Positions 21,631-30,894 of a stretch of 64,000 bases of DNA are shown piece by piece (the stretch's first letter is position 1; every line of letters begins with the position of its first letter). This DNA comes from Lunularia cruciata (lineage: Eukaryota; Streptophyta; Marchantiopsida; Lunulariales; Lunulariaceae). Position numbers and translations under genes: made by a program. Location: positions 2,953,303 to 3,017,302 of the forward strand of contig OX419759.1 of the NCBI GenBank assembly GCA_948567375.1, read 5' to 3'. A model generated the notes under the pieces. That model ran no database searches and was not told the origin of the DNA. It saw nothing but the letters and a program-made list of their open reading frames with translations.

Positions 21631-22103
21631 TAATCTTGAGAACAAGTTGATGAAGGTGGTAGTATTTTTGTGGCTATACTAAGACTCTCTCCAAGATCCT
21701 TCACCAAAGTCTCCAAAAGTGATTTTACTCCACTACACTCGTGTCCTTTTGGAAGTCCTTCAACTCCACAAACCTCACACAACTCCTTGGTCTTAGATCT
21801 TCTCCCTCCCAATCTTGGTGAAGAGGGTCCAACATGCAAACCCAAGTCAAGTAAGTCTCTCCTTTCCCTCAATCTCTTGCTCTCAAAGGTCAATGGACAT
21901 GAACTTGCTTTATGTCCCTTCTCTCCACATAGAAAGCACTTAGACTCACTCTTTCCTCCAAGTGGTGTAGGTTTTTGGATCTTCTCAACACTCTTTTCAA
22001 ATTCTATTGTAAACTCTCTTTTCCTCAAATCCACCCCTACAATCACCTCAAACCCTTGGGGAACCTTGCATTGTCTCAATTTCCACTCTTGATGACCCTC
22101 CAT
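21631..22103 (-). CDS. Family 2 zinc-knuckle ORF upstream of gag, copy 2a
   Basis: 157 codons starting MEGHQEWKLRQCKVPQGFEV. A canonical CCHC knuckle CFLCGEKGHKASSC is followed about 50 residues later by a second Cys/His cluster, CEVCGVEGLPKGHEC. The rest is basic in the middle and acidic/hydrophobic at the end (LLETLVKDLGES). Tat-lineage elements such as Ogre are known to carry an extra ORF upstream of gag; whether this one is homologous is unknown. The double zinc cluster suggests nucleic-acid binding. The frame is intact. Confidence 0.65.
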
Positions 22104-22750
22104 GTTCCTAAGATGAATCTAAACACTCAAACATGCTTTTTGTTGCTCTCAAACTCCTCATGCATGAGATCTCCACTCTACAAAATTGACCTTTCCTCAC
22201 AATGTTACTCAAATCTCCCACCCAGTAAGTCATAGTCCTTTGAAATTTTTCACACTTAATTACAACTCCAGGGCGTCCCTCCCTACAAAATTTCAGATCT
22301 TATCATCAAGCCATTTTGCCTACACACCTTTCTATTCAGCTCACATATTTCAGATTTGGTCTGAAAAACACCCCCTTCCCTTCAAAAACTCATAACCCCC
22401 TGCACAAGAATGATCTCTCTTTAATTTTTGTATCAACAAGTAGAATACCATGCAGCAAATTTTCTTTGAAAGTTTCAAAACCATCCATTGAAAATTGAAG
22501 AAATGGCAGACTTTGTACAATTTTCCAAAGAGCATGTAGTTACAGGAGCAGTTTACCCTATCAACTTTCAAAAATTCTAGCCCAGTGCACAAAGTAGTTC
22601 TCACAATAATTATAAGTGTACTAACTGGAAGATAGCCCAAGCTATCATTTGTAGACATTTCAAATCCAGATCTCAAACTTGAGATTTTGCCCAAAATCAA
22701 CTCAATCCCCAAAATCTGCAATCCACCTCACACGATCTCTCCAATTCCTC
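22104..22750 (-). other. Family 2 leader spacer, copy 2a
   Basis: Between the two small leader coding units. A 123-codon frame (22350-22721, MQILGIELILGKISSLRSGF) is open here, but the equivalent stretch of 2b (26700-27040) is full of stops, so I do not support it as coding. Confidence 0.45.
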
Positions 22751-22921
22751 TCATGTGTACAAGATGTACAAAATCACCTCAAAGACATCATAATGAATGA
22801 CAAGGTATACAAATGGATCTTGGTTTTCTAACATAAGTTCAGCCCTCTCCTCTCCTAATGTTCTCTCCAAGTGAGCTCTCATAGCCTACTTCTGCCTAGT
22901 GTAAAATTGAACGCGGAACAT
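22751..22921 (-). pseudogene. Family 2 leader ORF 1 (56 codons, one stop), copy 2a
   Basis: Begins at ATG 22919-22921 (MFRVQFYTRQK), soon after the primer site. One TAG follows, then AMRAHLERTLGEERAELMLE, DPFVYLVIHY and an end in ILYILYT plus stop. The pattern matches leader ORF 2 of the same element and the leader ORFs of families 3 and 5. In 2b the TAG position reads GAG, so the stop is a decay event. Confidence 0.6.
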
Positions 22922-22939
22922 TATCTTGCCTTCTAGAGA

Positions 22940-22962
22940 GGTCTCGATAACGGAACCAAAAA
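22940..22962 (-). promoter_or_regulatory. Probable primer-binding site of copy 2a
   Basis: Immediately after the 5' LTR end GGCTCACA the minus strand reads TTTTTGGTTCCGTTATCGAG. This partly matches the TGGCGCCGTTGCCGGGGA-type sites used by many Tat/Athila elements (Asp-tRNA), with several differences. The identity of the tRNA is an inference. Confidence 0.45.
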
Positions 22963-23654
22963 TGTGAGCCGGCCTGTCTCTCACTCAAGATGACCCTTTG
23001 ATGGCTATTATGGTAGCACACCATGGACTAAGAAGGCAAGGAACCCCAACCCCATCATACTCCTCCAAGGCTAACACTCCAAGACTCAAAGACATTGCTC
23101 ACTAGAGAACTCAATGAGAGAGAGATAGTTGCAAATGAAAGGATGATGAGTACCTCCTCACCCCTTGTTTATATACTTGTGAAATAGTTACCCACTAAAG
23201 TTACTAATTACTGGAGTAACTCAAGTTACTAGGCTAAAAGTCAAGTAAAGTCAAAAAGTAGAAAGGAATATCCATTCACATGGGCATATTCCACTAGCAT
23301 GTGATCTTATCTTGACGCAGCCACTAAGTCAAGGATTCCTTCACATGGGCTATCCTTGGACTATAGAAGAATCCAAAACAAAAAGGCTTACGGGCCCAAG
23401 AGTTCTCAACTCTTTCCTCAAAGCCAAACACCTAGGAATAATACCAAGTCAACACACTAGAATCCAAAATAGTGGTGCTCATCTTTTCCACCTCCTCTAA
23501 AGTAAGGTCCTCTCTATTTTAGCTATGACTAACTCTAGCTAATCATGACTAATGTAGAACCATCCTTTATCTATATATAAATAATATTCTCAAGTACTTG
23601 TAATACCAAGCAAAATATCACAATACCACACACATGTTTATAATGGGTGTTACA
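22963..23654 (-). repeat. 5' LTR of copy 2a
   Basis: 692 bp, minus-strand start TGTAACACCC and end GGCTCACA. It contains a TATATAA-type box (GTATATAAACAAGGGG on the minus strand). It is nearly identical to the split 3' LTR and closely similar to the LTRs of 2b. The GGTT target duplication follows at 23655-23658. Confidence 0.9.
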
Positions 23655-24010
23655 GGTTAGACCCTTACCTTCATTTTTGGATCAACAACATCTAGTGAGT
23701 GGTGGTGTTGCTTGTTGGAGTTGTGGTGGACTTCACCATAGGAGAGAGTGTACTCAGGGCAACGGACTTGACATCTCTGGTGCATCACAACTAACACAAA
23801 GGCAATGTGAGAATTGCCATAGATTTGGTCATACTAGTGACCGGTGTTTTGACCTACACCCGGAGTTACGGAGTGGTAGGGCTGCTATGGCAAGGAGTAG
23901 AGGAGCTCCAATTCATGGAGGACAAGGTGGTAGAGGTGGTGGTAGATGATCTACACCTAGTAGGGGTGCAATACCTGCCCTTACTTTTGATACAGCTATG
24001 GCAACTCGGA
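23655..24010 (+). pseudogene. Family 1 gag zinc knuckles, copy 1b
   Basis: Continuation of 1b gag after insertion 2a. It reads a compressed first knuckle CWSCGGLHHRREC, then a canonical knuckle with CENCHRFGHTSDRC, then an Arg/Gly tail (HGGQGGRGGGR). The frame is open for 100 codons from 23647. RNA-binding tail of gag. Confidence 0.8.
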
Positions 24011-24039
24011 TTGAGCAGTTGGAGTAGAGATTAGCTAGT

Positions 24040-25386
24040 ATGGTTATTGCTTAGAGGAGATGAAATTCAGGTGCTACAGCTTCCACCTCATATGCTGGTG
24101 ATAGAGATGCTTTGGACTTCATGTGCGGAGTAGCATAAGTAGACGCATATGCAATAGTGACTAGGAGTGCAGTACATGCTCCAGAGCCTAGAGGAGCATC
24201 AGTGGAGTTGGACCCACAAAGAGGAAAGGTTGGGAGATAAGTTAGACTTCCCCTGTCTTTCACGCTATCTGAGGCATTGCAGATGACATCCATGGTTCCT
24301 AAACATCCCAGTGCAGGTGTGGTAGGTGGTGATGGAGTACATGATGGACTACCTGCTAGTCAGCCACCTACTACTACACAGACTAAGTCTAGCATGATGT
24401 TGGGGACGGCTCAGCTGATTATGCAACATCCTTTGTTTTCAGCCAGTGACATGTTTACATTGGGAGTTGACCCAACCCCAATGTTCTGGTTGGCTGCCAC
24501 ACTTTGTGAGAGTAAGGATGATGTGGTTCCTACTACTAGAGCAGAGGTGGTTGATAGTGGAGTTGACTTGGTTGAGGAGCATGGGATCTGTTCAATGACC
24601 AGTGGTTTATGGTAGGCAATAACGGCTAGAGTGGAGGAGTTGCCAAATAGGCCGGCCTTTGAGAGAGCATGGTTCACACCTAATGTTGTCCTATTGGATA
24701 ACCAGAGGGGGATTTTACATTTGTGGGACCTTCAAGGAAGGTCTATACACCACAAAGAGTCTTGTTAGACTCTGGTGCGTAGCCCCTTATGTTGAGGAGG
24801 CTGTAGTTGTCGGTCTGGAGTTACGGAAGATCAATGTGGAGAGGTGTCCATTTCAGATCCAAGCATCTTTAGGTGGTGGTTTGACACAGTACATCACATG
24901 TGGGGAGCTTGTTGTCCAAGTTCAGCCTGGTCATCTAACCGATAGCTTGGTGGTGAGAGTTCAAGCTATTGCAACAATAGTTGAGTCATATGATGTGGTA
25001 GTTGGGGGAGTAGTGTTATACTCCATGGGTTTTAGTATTGACTATTGGGAGGAGACATCCTCCTACAGACCAGGTTGGCAGTCTGGTGAGGGACGGGTAT
25101 GTCGCCTACTAGTATGCTTCAATAGTGGCAGTCTTGGCTCACTACAATACGAGACCATGGCAACATCAGTTTTAGCTTTCAGTGGTGTAGTTACTTGGCT
25201 TGGTGACTTGTTGGAGGGGAACACCCATGCAGAGGATACTCTAGTACTAGAGGAGATCACTTGGATTTGGAGTATGAGTGGGATTGCTCCATCCACCTTG
25301 GATGTTCCATTGTGGAGTTCAGAGGAGACATTGTAGTAGTATTCAGATTGGTTGGTGCAGTAGGCTTGGAGTGGAGCCTTCATACC
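24040..25386 (+). pseudogene. Family 1 linker and protease, copy 1b
   Basis: Starts with a low-conservation part (SAGVVGGDGVHDGL, FTLGVDPTPMFWLAATL, DLVEEHGICSM). The retropepsin-like domain follows: active-site LLDSGA (about 24765) in one frame, then VVVGLELRKINVERCPFQIQ, VRVQAIATIVESYDVVVGG and FSIDYWEE in another. Unlike 1a it keeps DSG. A 225-codon frame (24659-25336) covers most of the protease and the linker WLGDLLEGNTHAEDTL. Confidence 0.7.
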
Positions 25387-25784
25387 ATCAAGAAATGAGT
25401 GTGAGGATGAGCCTCTAGAGTCGATTGCTTTAACACCTCTCGATACCACACTCATTGCTTGGCAATATCCAAGAGAGGAGATATGTCAATTGGAGTTGTT
25501 TGGTGGGATTAGCACCGGATTAGTTGTAGTATTACAGATAGGTATACAAGTATAGAGGTACTTGTATGTAGAAAGAGATAAGATTGCTTGGCAAGTCTCT
25601 CTACATCATGTGGCACACTTGGCCTATCGGTATCTGAAGTTATTACCGATGTCAGCAATTAGAGGTTACCAGAACGCCCTACCATTAGACATTTCCTTAC
25701 TAGGAGCGCATGACCTAAAGAAACATAAGCCTATTCACATGGTGATTTTTGGATGGCCATGTCAGGGACATACACGTGCGGGCC
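25387..25784 (+). pseudogene. Cytosine-5 methyltransferase, N-terminal half, copy 1b
   Basis: Motif I LELFGGISTGL (25490-25522), YLYVERDK (motif II position), VSLHHVAHLAYRYLKLLPM, LPLDISLLGAHDL, and motif IV GWPCQGHTRAG with catalytic Cys codon TGT at 25760-25762. A single frame runs from before motif I to the insertion point with one TAG. Element 2b interrupts it directly after motif IV at a GGCC target; the second half resumes at 36954. The domain type is the same as in 1a. Confidence 0.85.
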
Positions 25785-26474
25785 CATAACACCCATTTAT
25801 GCATGTGTGTGGTATTGTGATATTTAGCTTGGTATTACAAGTACTTGAGAGATATTATTTATAGAGATAAAGGATGATTCTACATTAGTCATGATTAGCT
25901 AAAGTTAGTCATAGTTAAGATAGAGGGGACCTTACTTTAGAGGAAGTAGAAAAGATGAGCACCACTATTTTGGATTCTAGTGTGTTGACTTGGTATTATT
26001 CCTAGGTGTTTGGCTTTGAGGAAAGAATTGAGAACTCTTGGGCCCGTAAGCCTTTTTGTTTTGGATTCTTCTTTAGTCCAAGGATAGCCCATGTGAAAGA
26101 ATCCTTGGCTTAGTGGTTGGGTCAAGATAAGACCACATGCTTATGGCAATATGCCCAAGTGAATGGATATTCCTTTCTACTTTTTGACTTTACTTGACTT
26201 TTAGTCTAGTAACTTGAGTTACTACCGTAATTAATAACTTTGGTACGTAACTATTTCACAAGTATATAAACAAGGGGTGAGGAGGTACTCATCATCCTTT
26301 CATTTGCAACTATCTCTCTCTCATTGAGTTCTCTAGTGAGCAATGTCTTGAGTCTTGGAGTGTTAGCCTTGGAGGAGTATGATGGAGTTGGGGTTCCTTG
26401 CCTTCTTAGTCCATGGTGCGCTACCATAATAGCCATCAGAGGTTTATCCTGAGTGAGAGACAGGCCGGCTCACA
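25785..26474 (+). repeat. 5' LTR of copy 2b
   Basis: 690 bp ending GGCTCACA. TATA-like TATATAAA at 26263-26270. About a dozen differences from the 3' LTR, pointing to a moderately recent insertion. Confidence 0.9.
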
Positions 26475-26510
26475 TTTTTTGCTTGGTTGCCAAGACCTCT
26501 CTAGAAGGCA

Positions 26511-26679
26511 ATTCCGCATCCAATTCTACATTAGGCAGAAGGAGGCTATGAGAGCTCACTTGGAGAGAACATTAGGAGAGGAGAGGGCTGAACTAATGTT
26601 AGAGAACCAAGATCCATTTGTATATCTTGTGGTTCATTATGATGTCTTTGAGGTGATTTTGTACATCTTGTACACATGA
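26511..26679 (+). pseudogene. Family 2 leader ORF 1, copy 2b
   Basis: Same unit as 22751-22921. The start ATG has become ATT, but the rest is open: FRIQFYIRQKEAMRAHLERT, LGEERAELMLE, DPFVYLVVHY, then ILYILYT and a stop at 26677-26679. Conserved pattern and spacing just after the primer region. Confidence 0.55.
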
Positions 26680-27053
26680 GAGGAATTGGAGAGATTGTGT
26701 GAGATGGATTGCAGATTTTGGGGATTAAGTTGATTTTGGGCAAAATCTCAAGTTTATGATCTGGACTTGAAATTTCTGCACATGATAGCTTGGGTTATCT
26801 TTCAGTTAGCACACTTGAAATTATTGTGAGAGCTACTATGTGCACTAGGCTAGAAATTTTGAAAGTTGATAGGGTAAAGTGCTCACACAATTGCATGCTC
26901 TCTAGAAAATTGTATAGAGTCTACCATTTCTTCAATTTTCAGTGAATTGTCCTGAAAATTTCCAAGAAAATTCAGTGCATTTCATCCTACCTGCTGTCAC
27001 AAAAACTAGAGAGACATCATTCTTGCACAAGGAGTTATGAGTTTTTGAAGTGA
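26680..27053 (+). other. Family 2 leader spacer, copy 2b
   Basis: No open frame of note. Collinear with 22104-22750 of copy 2a but with a large part of ORF 1's N-terminal coding missing. Confidence 0.45.
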
Positions 27054-27356
27054 GAGTGAATCTAAGTGTTTTCTATGTGGAGAGAGGGACATAAGGCAAG
27101 TTCATGTTCATTGACCTTTGAGAGCAAGAGATTGAGGGAAAGGAGAGGCTTAATTGACTTGGGTTTGCATGTTGGACCTTCTTCACCAAGATTGGGAGAG
27201 AGAAGATCTAAGACCAAGGAGTTGTGTGAGGTTTGTGGAGTGGAAGGACTTTCAAAAGGACATGAGTGTAGTGGAGTAAAAGCACTTTTGGAGACTTTGG
27301 TGAAGGATCTTGGAGAGAGTCTTAGTACAGCTACAGAAATACTACCACCTTCATAA
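27054..27356 (+). pseudogene. Family 2 zinc-knuckle ORF, copy 2b (frameshifted)
   Basis: Lower-quality copy of the upstream ORF of 2a. The first knuckle is cut by a frameshift (KCFLCGE in one frame, HKASSC in the next). The second cluster CEVCGVEGLSKGHEC and the tail LLETLVKDLGES are intact. It ends at a TAA shortly before leader ORF 2. Confidence 0.6.
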
Positions 27357-27376
27357 GCTAGTTCTCAAGATTAGTG

Positions 27377-27544
27377 ATGGAGATAATCTTTCAACTTATG
27401 GATAACTAACTATCCATGAGAGTAAGATTAATATGCACTCTAGGATTTGATGTTGCTGTAGAAATCTTGGAGCAACCTGAACCTTTTGTGTTCCCTAGAG
27501 TGGATTATTCTCAGATGGTGTTAGTCATATATATATTCTATTAG
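27377..27544 (+). pseudogene. Family 2 leader ORF 2, copy 2b
   Basis: ATG at 27377 (MEIIFQLMDN), one TAA, then LSMRVRLICTLGFDVAVEIL, EPFVFPRVDY and an end in VIYIFY. Same unit as 21463-21627. Confidence 0.55.
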
Positions 27545-27617
27545 TAATAGAGTGAGAGAGAAAAAAAGAAAAAAAGAAAAAAAATTGAGAGAAAAGAAAG
27601 ATAGTGAGAGGTTAAGA

Positions 27618-28570
27618 TGTGGAAACTTCTGGTTTTCTTTGGCAAGGATGGAGAAGATGTGGAGGATTTTGTGAGAGATATCAAGAGAGCTTGCATAGGA
27701 AAAAATGAGAGGAGGAAGAATGAGTGGGCCTCATTATTACCAGATTTCTTTGAGGATACAACACTTACATGGTATGAGTCAGAATACCAAAAGTGAGAGT
27801 AGAGATGGGGAAGAGGAGTCTTGAAAGACTTTGACTTCACCACTCATTAAGAACTTTCTTCCTGATGAGAGTTATGAGAGATTGATGAGTGAGGTTACAT
27901 TTCTCAAGCAAGGAGATGGAGAGGAAGTGAGAGTCTATGTGGAAAGAGTGGAAAAGTTGGAGTCCAGATTTCGCATAGTGTTGAGGAAGGGTGGGGATGA
28001 TGTGGAGATTACAATGATTGGCATTGGGGCCATGCTCACCAAGAATTTTGTGGGAGGGTTGAGATCACAAATTAGAAGCAAGGTGAGATATGAGAAACCT
28101 TCTTCCAAGGTTGAAGTTATCAAGATTGCAATTTGTATGGAGGAGAGTTTGGAAGGGGATGAGAGTGATTTGGTGGTGAAGGAGGTTGTGCACCCTCCTC
28201 AAGGCTACAAGTATGGTGGAACTTCTGATAGTTTGGTGGCAAGGGTTGCACCACAAGTAGTAGTTGCTCCAATTCTTGCACCTCCACCAAAGGATCCACT
28301 TCAAACCATCATAGAACAACTTGCGGATCTCAAGATCAATGTGGTGCAACTATGGGAGAAGAGAGAGGTGGATCAAAATGTAGGGAGAGGGCCTAGGAGT
28401 TATGGAAACTATCCATATAGAGGAGGTCAACCAACCAATAATTTCAATGATAGAAACTGTTTTGGTTGTGGAGGAAGAGGCCATATCATAAGGAATTACC
28501 CAAATTCCACTTACCATGAAGGAAGGGATTATGAGGGAGCCAATAGAGGGAAAGAGAGTGGTAGTGAAAC
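27618..28570 (+). pseudogene. Family 2 gag, copy 2b
   Basis: Core from ATG 27618 (MWKLLVFFGKDGEDVEDFVR) with a stop and frameshift at about 27795-27830. It is then open from 27831: KNFLPDESYERLMSEVTFLK, MIGIGAMLTKNFVGGLRSQI. The zinc knuckle NCFGCGGRGHIIRNY has its last Cys changed to Tyr. Continues without a break into the protease frame. Confidence 0.83.
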
Positions 28571-29581
28571 CCAAGTGGCTCCTAATCCAAAAAAAGGTAA
28601 GGGGAAAGTATCCATAGATGTGGTGGAGAGCAAGTATGAGAAGGGAGAGTGCTCAAACTCCAAGAGTCTTAATTTGAAGCTTTTGGCACAAGAGAAGAAG
28701 AGAGCTCGTTTTGCAAAGGATGTTCACTCTTCTCAAGGATTTACTCCAAGCAAGGATACTCCTATGTCTACTAGGAGCACTCGCATCTCAACACCATCAA
28801 CAACAAAGACTCCAAGGAAGAAGTTGGGGATGGAGGATTTCTTGATTTCAAAGCAACAATGGAACTACAATGTATTGGAGGATGTTGGTAGTCACAAGGC
28901 TAACATCACAGTGGGCCAATTGATTGCTTTGAATCCTACCTTGAGAAAAAAGCTTAGAGGTGGTTTGAGTTCTACAAGGAGCAAGAGGAAGAAGAAGGCA
29001 AAAGCTCTTGTATCAATGGGGATGGTAGATGCCAAGCCAACACCATAGGAGGCTTGTGAATATGCCTCCAAGATTGATGTGAGAGTGAATGGTCACAACA
29101 TCAAGGATGCATTGGTTGATGGAAGATCAGCAATGGATGCCATGTCGGAAAGGTTGATGAAGAAGTTGGGTATGATACCCTCAAGACCTTCAACATTTGT
29201 GGTGAGCATGGCAAACAAGCAACAAGTTCGACTAGTAGGGATGATGGATAAAGTGGTAGTTTCAGTTATAGGAGTTCAAAATCTCATGACTTTCCAAGTC
29301 TTGAAGGATTCAAGCTATGACTTACTTCTTGGAAGGCCTGAGAGTAGCACGCACAACTGATCAATGGCACAAAGGATACTTGAGGATTGGGCCATCAAAC
29401 CATAGAGTCACAGTTCCATGACTAACACCACCAACACTTCACATTCAGATACACCATCTTTTGATTATTGGGAATCAAATTTTGAAGAAGGAGCTTTAGT
29501 GTGGACACAAGCATGGAAGAGGAGACTTCCATGGAGGAGGATGAATCTGAATCTGATTCAGATGTGTATCCTTTGTGAACT
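28571..29581 (+). pseudogene. Family 2 gag tail and protease, copy 2b
   Basis: Basic gag tail, then the protease VNGHNIKDALVDGRSAMDAM (active-site triad reads DGR, so probably inactive) and SSYDLLLGRP. A TAG at 29047, a short deletion after LLLGRP and a frameshift near 29400 break it. An acidic linker (MEEETSMEEDES in one frame) follows. Confidence 0.8.
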
Positions 29582-30658
29582 ATGGATTTTGCACCTAAGC
29601 TAGAGGTTTTGAAGGACCCAGATAAATCACCATTGACACTTGAGGAGGTAGAGAGAAGGTTAGTTACCCTCAAGTATGACCCAAATGTTACCAAGGAAGA
29701 GAAGGTGAGATTTGAGGAGATTTTCTGTAAGTTCATCCATGCGTTTGCTTTTAGTTACAAGGATTTGAAGGAAGTCACCTTGGAGGAGCACAAAATAGAG
29801 GTGGAGTCACATGCAAGACCAATCCACCAAAAGCAACGTCGCCTTAGCCCACCAATATCTTTGGTTGTGAAGGAGGAGATTGATAAGCTCAAGGAGGCTG
29901 GATTTATCTTTGAGGTGGAGAATTCAGAATGGGTGTCTCCAATTGTCATTGTGAAGAAAAAGAATAGCAAGCTTCGGGTATGTGTACATTACAAGAAGCT
30001 CAATGTTGTTACCAAGAAGGACTACTACCCATTGCCATTCATTGTTGAGATCTTGGAGGAGGTTGCAGGTCATGAGAGGTACAGTTTTGGAGATGGTTAT
30101 AGTGGATATAACCAAATCAAGATTGCACCAAAGCATCAACAACTCACCACGTTCACCACACCTTGGGGAACTTACGCTTTCAAGGTCATGACTTTTGGGC
30201 TTTGCAATGCTCCAGCCACATTTCATCGGTTCATGAACAAGGTATTTGAACCTTTCATTGGGAAATTTATGAGAGACTTCATCGATGACTTTTGTGTCTA
30301 TGGGAGCAAGGAGGAGCCCTTTGAACACCTAATCAAAGTCTTGCAACACTTGGATGAGGCAAATGCATCACTGACCCCAGAGAAGCGCATTTTTGGATGT
30401 GAAGAAGGTCTACTTTTGGGGCACATCATCTCCAAGGATGGAATAGCAGTTGATCCTAAGAAGGTGAGGAAAATCTCAGACCTTTCATTCCCTTCAAGCT
30501 TGACAAAGTTACGCCAATTCTTGGGGATGGTTGGGTACTATAGGAGGTTCATCTTCTCATTTTCCAACAAGGCTTATGCATTGACCATCTACATGGAGAA
30601 GGGTGTAGATTACATGGTGATTTTGGAAGACAAGGAGGCTCTCAAAGCTTTTGAGTAG
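29582..30658 (+). pseudogene. Family 2 reverse transcriptase, copy 2b
   Basis: 358 codons open without a stop. Order: EEKVRFEEIFCKFIHAFAFS, SPIVIVKKKNSKLRVCVHYK, FGDGYSGYNQIKIAPKHQQL, FTTPWGTYAFKVMTFGLCNA, FIDDFCVYG (active site), GHIISKDGIAVD and FLGMVGYYRRF. Catalytic Asp residues are present. Best preserved RT of the family in the window. A TAG follows ALKAFE. Confidence 0.9.
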
Positions 30659-30894
30659 CTCAAGCAATCCCTTGTTGTAGCTCCAATTCTTGCTAAATTT
30701 GATTGAAGTAAGCCTTTCATCCTCTACACAAATGCTTCTTATGTAGCTATAGGATGCACTCTTAGTCAATTAGACCAAGATGTGCATGATCATCCAATAG
30801 CTTATGCTAGTAGGCAAATGGTTTCAGTAGAGAAAAACTACTTTGTCACGGAGAGAGAAGGGTTGGCAATGATCTTTGGTCTCAAGAAGTTTAG

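Larger units (their letters stand above)
5865..23654 (-). mobile_element. Family 2 Tat-like Ty3 element (copy 2a), with 1a nested inside
   Basis: Read on the minus strand, it has LTRs that begin TGTAACACCC and end GGCTCACA, a 4-bp target duplication GGTT (5861-5864 and 23655-23658), and gag-pol order gag, protease, RT, RNase H, integrase. Its 5' LTR is 22963-23654 and its 3' LTR is 5865-6270 plus 16261-16530, interrupted by copy 1a. Own length without 1a is about 7.8 kb. It lies in gag of copy 1b. The RT motifs (FGDGYSGYNKI, FIDDFCVYG, PFGLCNALATF) resemble the Tat/Athila group rather than chromoviruses, and no chromodomain is seen. Confidence 0.87.

Noticed and set aside
22350-22721. 123-codon minus-strand frame in the 2a leader
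   Set aside because: The equivalent region of 2b has many stops; no conservation at protein level.
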